Assembly (NCBI GenBank): GCA_903828515.1
Contig: CAIKMD010000006.1
Location: 372,001-436,000 of the forward strand
Reading direction: 5' to 3'
Origin: an uncultured Rhodospirillales bacterium
GTDB lineage: Bacteria > Pseudomonadota > Alphaproteobacteria > ATCC43930 > CGMCC-115725
DNA length: 64,000 nt
The translations under genes and the position numbers were made by a program. The notes beneath the pieces were generated by a model that worked only from the letters and a program-made list of their open reading frames with translations, ran no database searches and was not told the origin of the DNA. Shown piece by piece: positions 8,491-15,478 of this stretch. Within the stretch, counting starts at the first letter, position 1; every line of letters begins with the position of its first letter.

Positions 8491-9110
8491 TCGGACGATC
8501 CTTGCGGCGTCAGCGCGACCGGCAGATAGGGCCGGGCCAGCGCGTAAAGATATTTGTCGTATTCGTTGACCACGAGGACCGAGGCCGCGCGCGACGACCA
8601 CCACGGGCGTTCGGCGAGCGTCGCCGGGAAAACCGGATGCGGCACGATCTCGATGGCGGGCATGGCGCGGGAAAATTCCAACAGGCTGCGGCGCATGTGA
8701 TAGCTCGCGGTGACGAGCCTGAGCGAGTGGAAATTCTCGGCCGTCATCCATTCGGCGGTCTCGCGCGCATTGCCGGCGGTATTGTCGGCGGCGTGGCCGA
8801 GCGCGATGCAGCAGGCGACGCTGTCCGGCGTCTGGCGCGACAGCCGCAACAGGTCGCTGACATCGACGCCGCGATAGACGCCCGAGACGAAAAGTTTTTT
8901 GCCCTTGCCCGCGGCGAGGAGCGCCAGCCCGCTTTCGACGCGCAGGCTGCCGCCGGTCAGGACGACGATCGCGTCGGTCTGCTGTCCGGGATCGTCGATC
9001 GCGGTCGGTATGGTCGCCGCGAAATGCCACAGCCCGCCGAGCCATAAGAGGGCGAGCAGCACGATCGACAGGCCGAACAGCCGGATCGCGCGCCCGCCGC
9101 GTCGCCTCAT
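8487..9110 (-). CDS. YdcF family (DUF218) membrane protein
   Basis: 207 residues: one N-terminal transmembrane segment (about 10-30), then a DUF218 domain (about 45-185) with the DAIVVLTGG start and the A-D-N-T-A-G-N-A-R-E-T motif of the SanA/YdcF family. These proteins are linked to envelope and lipid-carrier processes, but the reaction is unproven. The ATG at 9110 overlaps the ftsX stop by 4 bp, and its own stop overlaps plsC, so it is translated as part of the ftsEX unit. Confidence 0.85.
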   Translation of the reverse strand: MRRRGGRAIRLFGLSIVLLALLWLGGLWHFAATIPTAIDDPGQQTDAIVVLTGGSLRVESGLALLAAGKGKKLFVSGVYRGVDVSDLLRLSRQTPDSVACCIALGHAADNTAGNARETAEWMTAENFHSLRLVTASYHMRRSLLEFSRAMPAIEIVPHPVFPATLAERPWWSSRAASVLVVNEYDKYLYALARPYLPVALTPQGSSE

Positions 9111-10000
9111 GGCAGCCGAGCCAGCGCACGCATGACCGTCAATCGCGCCGTCAGCATCGCCGCCACGCCCGCCGCCGGCGGCAGCAGCGCCAATGTCGCC
9201 CATTGCCAGGTGACGAGGCCGAGATCGGGCAAGAGCTTGGCTTCCTCGCCCAGCACGGCGGTGGCGGCGGCGGCATGCGCGAGGCCCCAGAGCGTGATCG
9301 CCGCCAGCACCAGCCCGGCAACGCCGCCGCCGAAGCCGAGGCGCAGCGCGTCGCGCTGAAACTGCCGCGCGATATAGGAATCCTGCGCGCCGATCATGTG
9401 CAGCAATTCGATCACGTCGTGATGCGCGGCAAGCCCCGCGCGTGTCGCGAAGATCACCGTGAGCACCGAGGCGGCGCCGACCATCGCGACGATCGCCAGA
9501 CCGGTCGCCTCGGCGGCGAGCGCCAGCGTATAGAGCCGGTCGAGCCACAGATGATGATCGTCGAGCGTGGCGCCCGGCACGGCGGCCGTGAGTCGCTTGC
9601 GCAACGCGTCGAGATCGAGACGCGCGCCCGATTCGATATGAAGATCGACGAGGCGCGGCAGATCGAGTTCGTCGGGCGTGACCGCGGTGCCGAGCCAGGG
9701 CTCCAGCAGTTTAGCCTCGGCCGCGCGGTCGAGCGGTTGTGCGGTGGCGACACCCGGCGTCGCCTTCAGGAGCGCGAGGGTCGCCTTCAACGAGGCATCG
9801 GCGGCGGCGCCCTGGGCGCTCGGCAATTCCACCGTCATGGTGCCGGCAAGCCCGCGGTCCCAGCCCGCCAGCACGCCGTTGAGGCCGAGCATTCCCGCGA
9901 GGGTCAGCGCGGCAAGATAAACCATCGGCGCGATCAGCCAGGGCAGCAGCTTGGCGGCGCCGTCGCGGCGCAGCGGGATATCGGCGGCGCGCGCGTTCAT
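9107..10000 (-). CDS. ftsX: Cell division protein FtsX
   Basis: 297 residues with the FtsX layout: a cytoplasmic N-terminus, a first membrane helix (about 18-40), an extracytoplasmic domain (about 45-155), then three helices in the C-terminal half. FtsEX is an ABC-type complex that activates septal peptidoglycan hydrolases at division. It overlaps ftsE by 4 bp upstream and the ydcF-like gene downstream. The extracytoplasmic part is poorly conserved, as usual for the family; assignment rests on topology and the ftsE partner. Confidence 0.88.
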   Translation of the reverse strand: MNARAADIPLRRDGAAKLLPWLIAPMVYLAALTLAGMLGLNGVLAGWDRGLAGTMTVELPSAQGAAADASLKATLALLKATPGVATAQPLDRAAEAKLLEPWLGTAVTPDELDLPRLVDLHIESGARLDLDALRKRLTAAVPGATLDDHHLWLDRLYTLALAAEATGLAIVAMVGAASVLTVIFATRAGLAAHHDVIELLHMIGAQDSYIARQFQRDALRLGFGGGVAGLVLAAITLWGLAHAAAATAVLGEEAKLLPDLGLVTWQWATLALLPPAAGVAAMLTARLTVMRALARLP

Positions 10001-10653
10001 GCCGCCGACAGCTCGCCGTCTTCGAGGTGAAGCCGCGGCCGGCCGAGGGCGGCGGCCAGAGACTCGTTATGCGTCGCCAGCACGATCGTGGTGCCGAGCC
10101 GGTTCAGCTCCTCGAACAGCCGCAGGAGACGAAACGCCATCGCGTCGTCGACATTGCCGGTCGGTTCGTCGGCCAGCAGGACTTGCGGGCGGGCGATCAC
10201 CGCGCGCGCGATCGCGACGCGCTGCTGTTGTCCGCCCGACAGCGTCGCGGGCCTGGCTTCCATCTTGTCGGCAAGCCCGACCCAGTCCATCAGTTCGGTG
10301 ACGTTCTCGCGCACGCGCGGCTCGGCGACTCCGGCGACTCGCATCGGCAAGGCCACGTTGTCGAAGGCCGAGAGATGCCCGAGCAGGCGAAAATCCTGAA
10401 AGACGACACCGATCCGGCGGCGCAGGGCGGGGAATTTATTGCGCTTGAGGCGCGCGATATCCTCGCCGAACAGCGAAATCAGGCCGCGCGTCGGCCGGTC
10501 GGCGAGATAGATCAGGCGCAGCAGCGTCGTCTTGCCGGCGCCGCTCGGCCCGGTCAGAAAATGAAACGATCCGGCCGGCAGGTCGAGGTTGACGTCGCGC
10601 AGCACCTCGGGCCCGGTGCCGTATCGCATGCCGACGTTCTGGAATCGCACCAA
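9997..10653 (-). CDS. ftsE: Cell division ATP-binding protein FtsE
   Basis: 218-residue ABC ATPase. Walker A is GPSGAGKTT, the signature is LSGGQQQRVAIARA, Walker B is VLLADEPTGNVD, and the H-loop is in TIVLATHNE. FtsE is the cytoplasmic engine of FtsEX. The start at 10653 matches the family N-terminus (MVRFQNVGMRYG). It heads the minus-strand operon and is transcribed divergently from the zinc-ribbon gene, with about 150 bp between. Confidence 0.94.
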   Translation of the reverse strand: MVRFQNVGMRYGTGPEVLRDVNLDLPAGSFHFLTGPSGAGKTTLLRLIYLADRPTRGLISLFGEDIARLKRNKFPALRRRIGVVFQDFRLLGHLSAFDNVALPMRVAGVAEPRVRENVTELMDWVGLADKMEARPATLSGGQQQRVAIARAVIARPQVLLADEPTGNVDDAMAFRLLRLFEELNRLGTTIVLATHNESLAAALGRPRLHLEDGELSAA

Positions 10654-10733
10654 TCCGGGAATCTCCTCGACGCGAAAAGGTGTTGGGCACCATGACAGGT
10701 GCCGCCCGCCGGGTCAAAGCGGGTGGCGTTGCC

Positions 10734-10763
10734 TTGCCTCGGGGCCGGATGAGGCCTTATAAC
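10734..10763 (+). promoter_or_regulatory. Predicted promoter for the zinc-ribbon/cpdR pair
   Basis: TTGCCT (10734-10739), an 18-bp spacer, and TATAAC (10758-10763) lie 40 bp upstream of the ATG at 10803. Consensus fit is moderate; the -10 is one of few AT-rich hexamers in the interval. Confidence 0.45.
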
Positions 10764-10802
10764 AAAACCGCATTTGAAGGTAGGCGAAGGCACTTCCGGT
10801 CG

Positions 10803-11480
10803 ATGATCGTCACTTGCGGCAATTGCTCGAAACGATATCTCCTCGATCCGCATGCCTTGGGTGCCAGCGGCCGGCGCGTGCGTTGCGCGACCTGCAGCCA
10901 TACCTGGTTTCTCACGCCGCCCGAAGACATGCCGGAATCGTTCGAATTGCCGCCGCTGCCCGAATCGGCGCCGATGGGGCGCACCACCGGCGAAGCGCGC
11001 GCCCGGCGGGTTCAGCTTCCGGCGGTTCAGACCAAGCCCTCGCGCGCCAAATTCATCCGCTGGGCGGCGATTGCCGCGGTCCTCGGGCTCGCGATCTGGG
11101 GGCTGATCGCCGGACGCAGCGGCGTGATCGGCGTCTTCCCGCCCGCCGCGCGACTCTATGCGATGATCGGCTATGCGCCGGTGGTGCCGGGGTTCGGTCT
11201 CGAATTGCGCAAGGTCACGCCGTCGCGCGGTTCCGATAACGGCGTGCCGACGCTGACGATCGACGGCGAGGTGGTGAACATCTCGTCGGTGACGCGCGAC
11301 GTGCCGCGGCTCAAGGTCGCGCTGCGCGACACCACCGACAAGGAACTGCAATCCTGGTTCGTCGACGTGACCGATCAGCGCCTGTTGCCGGGCGCCACGG
11401 TCACGTTCCACACCGGTGTCGCCCAACCCGTCGAGGGCGCGACCGGGGTCATCGTCAGCTTCGTCGGCGCCGGCGGCTGA
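10803..11480 (+). CDS. MJ0042-type zinc-ribbon protein with DUF3426
   Basis: 225 residues. The N-terminal zinc ribbon has CGNC (5-8) and CATC, the MJ0042 pattern. A proline-rich linker follows, then one transmembrane helix (about 83-103, AAIAAVLGLAIWGLIAG), and a DUF3426 domain outside the membrane with VNISSVTRDVP. The function is unknown. In many alphaproteobacteria such a gene lies beside ftsE and a CpdR-like regulator, as here. The ATG at 10803 was chosen because the zinc ribbon begins two residues later; the open frame upstream overlaps the promoter. Confidence 0.85.
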   Translation: MIVTCGNCSKRYLLDPHALGASGRRVRCATCSHTWFLTPPEDMPESFELPPLPESAPMGRTTGEARARRVQLPAVQTKPSRAKFIRWAAIAAVLGLAIWGLIAGRSGVIGVFPPAARLYAMIGYAPVVPGFGLELRKVTPSRGSDNGVPTLTIDGEVVNISSVTRDVPRLKVALRDTTDKELQSWFVDVTDQRLLPGATVTFHTGVAQPVEGATGVIVSFVGAGG

Positions 11481-11490
11481 CGCCCGCGCG

Positions 11491-11850
11491 ATGGCGAAGA
11501 TCCTGGTGGCCGAGGACGAACCTTCGGTTGCCGAATTCGTCCAGCGCGCGCTCAAACACAAAGGTCACGAGGTCAAGTCGGTGTCCGACGGATTCGCCGC
11601 CGTGGCCGCGCTTGCCGTCGAGCCGTTCGATCTTCTCCTCACCGATATCGTCATGCCGGGCATGGACGGGATCACCCTTGCCTTGAAGGCGGGGCAGGAC
11701 CATCCCGATATGCGCATCCTGCTGATGACCGGATTCGCCGCCGAGCGGCAGCGCGCGCACAATCTCGAGGCGCTGGTCAACCGGGTGATTTCGAAGCCGT
11801 TCACGCTCGAGGAGATCACGGCAGCGGTCGACGAAGTCCTCGCGGCGTAG
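11491..11850 (+). CDS. cpdR: CpdR-like single-domain response regulator
   Basis: 119 residues consisting only of a receiver domain. The acidic pocket is E8-D9-E10, the phospho-acceptor D52 lies in LLLTDIVMPGMDG, and T/K switch residues are in LLMTGFAA and ISKPF. CpdR controls polar localisation of ClpXP and timed proteolysis in the Caulobacter cell cycle; here that role is inferred from similarity and context. The ATG at 11491 is 10 bp after the upstream stop, so the two genes are probably co-transcribed. Confidence 0.88.
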   Translation: MAKILVAEDEPSVAEFVQRALKHKGHEVKSVSDGFAAVAALAVEPFDLLLTDIVMPGMDGITLALKAGQDHPDMRILLMTGFAAERQRAHNLEALVNRVISKPFTLEEITAAVDEVLAA

Positions 11851-11884
11851 ACGGACACCGCTAGGATCCGGACTCAATTACTCC

Positions 11885-12009
11885 GTCATTCCGGGGCCGC
11901 CGCGGAGCGGCGGAACCTGGAATCCATGCCGACCGCACGTGAAGACGTATGGATTCCGGCTCGATTTTCTTTCGTCGCGTCGCGCCAAAAGAAAATCGTC
12001 CGGAATGAC
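11885..12009. repeat. Nested inverted repeat (GTCATTCCGG type)
   Basis: Outer arms GTCATTCCGG (11885-11894) and CCGGAATGAC (12000-12009) are perfect inverses. Inside are further pairs, such as TGGAATCCAT/ATGGATTCC and GATTTTCTTT/AAAGAAAATC. Only one copy is in this window. With the next element it fills the ~400-bp space between cpdR and the RHS fragment; no gene is seen there. Confidence 0.75.
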
Positions 12010-12060
12010 GATCTAACTTATTCATGCGATTCAATTCCAATCGAGTACGAATCCTAGGGC

Positions 12061-12240
12061 GTGATTGTTTCAGGTTGACGCGGTCCTACCTCACCCGCTC
12101 GCTTAGCTCGCGCCCTCTTCCCTCGATGGGTTGAAAGGTTAGTGCTGCGAAGTCCTTCTCCGCACGAAGTGGGGAGGGTGGGGCCATTGCGACAGCAAGG
12201 GTGAGGTGTGGGTTCTTCTGAGCCGATCTGAAACGATCGA
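12061..12240. repeat. Family-2 repeat
   Basis: Contains the CCTCACCCGCTCGC arm, CTTCTCCGCACGAAGTGGGGAGG and GGTGAGGTGTGGG, ending in TCTGAAACGATCGAGG. The RHS open frame begins within ten bases of that tail, so the element marks the break at which the RHS gene lost its 5' part. Confidence 0.8.
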
Positions 12241-12246
12241 GGCCTA

Positions 12247-14025
12247 ATGCCCTCCGATGTCGGGACCTACACCTATCCGACGTCCGGTTCGGCCCGGCCG
12301 CATGCGGTCTCGAGCATCAGCGGGACGATCAGCGCCAGCTTCACCTACGACGCCAATGGCAATGAGACCGCCGGCGAGACCGGCAAGAGCCTTGCCTATA
12401 CCTCGTTCAACATGCCCAACAGCATCACCGAGGGTACGAACACCATCACGTTCGTCCACGACGTCGATCATCAGCGCTTCAAGCAGGTCTCGCCCGAGGG
12501 GACGACGCTCTACCTCGCCGGATTCGGGATCATGGTGGAGAAGTTCACCGGCTCGGGCAGCACGGTGCAGTGGAACGAGTATATCTCGGCCGGCGACGGC
12601 CTGGTCGCCGAGCGCTTCAACGTGGTGGGCGGCAGCGTCACGACCCGCTACGTCCATAAGGACCAGCTTGGTTCGATCGCCGTGCTGACCGATGGTAGCG
12701 GCGGCGTCGCCGAGCGCGACAGCTTCGACGCGTGGGGCAAGCGGCGCCATTCCGATGGCTCCGACGACACCACCGGGAGCCTGACCAGTCAGACGACGCG
12801 CGGGTTCACCGGCCACGAGGAGCTACAGGACGTCTCGCTCGTCCACATGAACGGGCGCGTCTACGACCCGCTCGTGGGACGATTTACCTCCGCCGATCCG
12901 ACGGTGCAGGAAGCGTTCAACAGCCAGGGCTGGAACCGCTACGCCTACGTCCAGGACAACCCGCTCTCACGAATCGATCCAAACGGATACGGGTTCTTCA
13001 GCTTCCTGAGCCACATATTCAATCCGGTTCAGGTGTTCAACGACCAGATCAGCGTCGTTAAGGCGGTCTATTCAGTGCCGTATCTCGGTACAGCGATCAA
13101 CATCGCGTCGGTCGCGGCAGCGACTTACGCCTGTGGCCCCTGCGGTATCGGTGTGGCAGCGGCAAACGCCTCGCTCGAAGCTGGAGTAACGAGCGGCAAT
13201 ATTGGCGAGGCCTTTAAAGCGGGTGTGGTCGTCGGTGCCGAAACGGCCCTAACTCAATATGGCGGCCTTGCTGGTGCTGCCCTTTCTGCCGAACTCGGAC
13301 ACGCGGCGTACGGACAGGATTTCCAAAGCGGTTTCTTGGCTGCCGGGTTTAGCAGCGCTGTTGGTGGGGTTATTCCCGACACTGGGTTCGTCGGTAACAT
13401 CATAACGAGCGCCGCCATCAGCGGTACCGCCTCAGTGATTGCCGGCGGAAAGTTCGAGGACGGAGCAATACGCGGCGCCTTAAACGGAGCTGTCAATGGC
13501 GCGGTAACGGCTGCGTTCGCTTACACGACGGGGCAAATCAATAATGGGGCTCCGAGTGGCGCCGAATTAGGCTGTCAGGGCTGCGAGTCTGGCCCGCCAG
13601 CAGGTGTTCCCGACCGGCTTAACAGTGCATTGATCGCTTTGCGAGCGAGAATCCAACAGATTGGAGATCCAGAAGAACTTGCCAGTTTCGCTGATTGGAG
13701 CACCAAATATTCAGATACTGACAAGACTGGTATCATGTTCAGTGGAAAGTATGGCACGATTCTTGGTGATACTGTTTACGACGCAAATGGAAGTGCAACG
13801 ATTTTTTATAAAGGAATTAGCGGTCTCTCCGACAGTGATTTGCTCTTCACCGTGGGGCATGAATTTGCACACACGTTACCTGGCAATCACGCTCTAGGTC
13901 CTCAGACTGTCGGACAATGGATTACGGGGCAAGGCGTCCAACAAATGGAAAAAAACGCAAATGAGATGGCTTCAGAAATCTTGCGAATGCGAGTTCCCGG
14001 GTGGGCAAAGGACTACGCAAATTAA
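12247..14025 (+). CDS. RHS-repeat C-terminal fragment with metallopeptidase-like tip
   Basis: 592 residues. About 1-245 are the end of an RHS/YD-repeat shell, with the RHS core signature MNGRVYDPLVGRFTSADP and NPLSRIDPNGYG. Residues 260-430 are Gly/Ala-rich. The variable tip contains HEFAH at 538-542 and, 26 residues on, EKNANEMASEIL. This HExxH...E-x-x-A-N pattern resembles the ImmA/IrrE zinc peptidase family. RHS proteins deliver C-terminal toxins to rivals. The long N-terminal shell and any secretion signal are missing: the frame opens at a repeat boundary, so the ATG at 12247 is probably not native and the gene may be silent. GC falls towards the tip. Confidence 0.8.
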   Translation: MPSDVGTYTYPTSGSARPHAVSSISGTISASFTYDANGNETAGETGKSLAYTSFNMPNSITEGTNTITFVHDVDHQRFKQVSPEGTTLYLAGFGIMVEKFTGSGSTVQWNEYISAGDGLVAERFNVVGGSVTTRYVHKDQLGSIAVLTDGSGGVAERDSFDAWGKRRHSDGSDDTTGSLTSQTTRGFTGHEELQDVSLVHMNGRVYDPLVGRFTSADPTVQEAFNSQGWNRYAYVQDNPLSRIDPNGYGFFSFLSHIFNPVQVFNDQISVVKAVYSVPYLGTAINIASVAAATYACGPCGIGVAAANASLEAGVTSGNIGEAFKAGVVVGAETALTQYGGLAGAALSAELGHAAYGQDFQSGFLAAGFSSAVGGVIPDTGFVGNIITSAAISGTASVIAGGKFEDGAIRGALNGAVNGAVTAAFAYTTGQINNGAPSGAELGCQGCESGPPAGVPDRLNSALIALRARIQQIGDPEELASFADWSTKYSDTDKTGIMFSGKYGTILGDTVYDANGSATIFYKGISGLSDSDLLFTVGHEFAHTLPGNHALGPQTVGQWITGQGVQQMEKNANEMASEILRMRVPGWAKDYAN

Positions 14026-14044
14026 AGCGTACTGGAACGGGAGC

Positions 14045-14635
14045 GTGCCACGTCGAGTTTTTGCAGTACTCATCGTCGCGATGATTTCCTGTGGCAATTG
14101 TGATGCGCTTACTTTTGCACCTTCCTCAATAGACGATGACGTGGCGCAATCAGATGCCGTTGTATACGTCAAGGTTAATAAGGCGACCTTGGAAAGTGTG
14201 GATGGGGATGTTTGTGGGGAGCGTTATTCCGCCAACGTTCTTGATTCGTTTAAAGCAAGGTCCAGTGATCTGGCTGGAACAGAGATTAATCTCGGGCGCT
14301 TTAGAGGTCTCATTGCTGGCCATGAATATCTTTTATTTCTGAAATACGTTTCTGATCCTCAAATAATTGTTGAGATGCTGCCACCGGAGCTTCGTTCAAA
14401 GGAAACTCCAAAGCGTAATCTTGAATTGGTAACCTGCAATGGCTTGATTCCTGGGTTTAATTTGGACCCTGCGTTGATATGGGAAATACGTGATGACGAA
14501 GTAAGTGTACTTGGATTGCTTCCATCACCCTGGCCCAAGTCCGTTCTTATTTACAAGGAATCTCAAGGCGATGGTTCGTCGATTATTTCTAAGGAAGCGT
14601 TGTTCGCGTATCTCCGAAACCTACGACATAAGTAA
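14045..14635 (+). CDS. Exported protein, candidate immunity partner of the RHS tip
   Basis: About 196 residues from a GTG at 14045, with a signal-peptide-like start (RRVFAVLIVAMISCGNCDA) and then a soluble domain I do not recognise; cysteines near residues 16 and 19 could allow lipid attachment, but the box is not canonical. The same frame is open from 13961, overlapping the RHS gene, so the start is uncertain. It is clearly poorer in GC than the core genes. Position immediately behind a polymorphic-toxin tip is the usual place of an immunity gene, and export would suit a toxin acting in the periplasm. That role is inference only. Confidence 0.6.
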   Translation: MPRRVFAVLIVAMISCGNCDALTFAPSSIDDDVAQSDAVVYVKVNKATLESVDGDVCGERYSANVLDSFKARSSDLAGTEINLGRFRGLIAGHEYLLFLKYVSDPQIIVEMLPPELRSKETPKRNLELVTCNGLIPGFNLDPALIWEIRDDEVSVLGLLPSPWPKSVLIYKESQGDGSSIISKEALFAYLRNLRHK

Positions 14636-14644
14636 ATCTCTTAA

Positions 14645-15301
14645 TTGGGCTTACAAAATCCTTCATTTCCGGATGTGACCCAGGGGCGCGGGAACGGTCG
14701 CGCGCGGACGTTTTTCGACGAGGCCGATTACCGGTGCTACCGCGATCTTCTGGCCGAAAGCTGCCGCGTCGCCGACGTTGCCGTCTGGTCGTGGTGCCTG
14801 ATGCCCAATCATGTTCACCTGATTCTCGTGCCGGGCGATGAAGACGGCTTGCGCCGCGCGCTCGTGCCGGTGCATCGGCGCTATGCCGGATTGGTTCACG
14901 CGCGACGCAAGCGCACCGGGCATTTCTGGCAGGGACGGTTCGGCGCTGTCGCGATGGACGAGGACCATCTCGCGGCGGCCCTGCGCTACGTCGCGCTCAA
15001 TCCGGTGCGTGCGCGACTGGTCGAACAGGCGCGGGACTGGAAGTGGGCGAGCACGCGTGCGCTGCTGGCGGGCAAAGAAGACGGCCTCACCGCGATCGAG
15101 CCGATCAAGGCGCGGTTTCCCCGTTTCGCGGACCTCCTGGCCTTGGGGCCGGATCAGGCGGCGTTCGACCGGCTGCGGCGCGCCGAAAGCGTCGGCCGAC
15201 CGCTCGGGGATGCCGGCTTTCTCAAGCGGATCGAGCGGACGACCGGGCGCAAGCTAAGCCCCGAAAGGCGCGGCCCCAAACCCAAGACGGCGGAGAATTA
15301 A
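14645..15301 (+). CDS. REP-associated tyrosine transposase (RAYT), N-terminally truncated
   Basis: Y1-type transposase of the IS200/REP group: HxH metal motif in MPNHVHLIL, catalytic-tyrosine context ALRYVALNPVRA, and GHFWQGRF between. The family normally begins with about 18 residues ending in HHVTQRGN. Here the frame enters at PDVTQGRGN with three extra bases and unrelated sequence upstream, so the first strand is missing and the TTG start is only formal. It is probably inactive. A family-3 palindrome lies about 55 bp downstream, the kind of target such enzymes act on. Confidence 0.75.
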   Translation: MGLQNPSFPDVTQGRGNGRARTFFDEADYRCYRDLLAESCRVADVAVWSWCLMPNHVHLILVPGDEDGLRRALVPVHRRYAGLVHARRKRTGHFWQGRFGAVAMDEDHLAAALRYVALNPVRARLVEQARDWKWASTRALLAGKEDGLTAIEPIKARFPRFADLLALGPDQAAFDRLRRAESVGRPLGDAGFLKRIERTTGRKLSPERRGPKPKTAEN

Positions 15302-15356
15302 GTGCACTGTCACCGTAATTGGCGGAATAAGCCCTCAGAAGCTTGGACGCGCATCG

Positions 15357-15455
15357 TGCGCCCTTCGACAGGCTCAGGGTGAGGCAGTTTTTCTTAATGC
15401 CATCAACAACGTCTCCTCAGCCTGAGCCTGTCGAAGGTCGCAGGATGTCGATGCA
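15357..15455. repeat. Family-3 palindromic repeat
   Basis: Arms CCTTCGACAGGCTCAGG... (15362-15383) and ...CCTGAGCCTGTCGAAGG (15420-15437) flank a core with TTCTTAATGCCAT. Outer ends CATCGTGC and GTCGATGCAGC recur in the copies at 32.2 (reverse orientation), 54.6 and 62.2 kb. Confidence 0.85.
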
Positions 15456-15478
15456 GCGAGACGACACGAGGATGAGCC

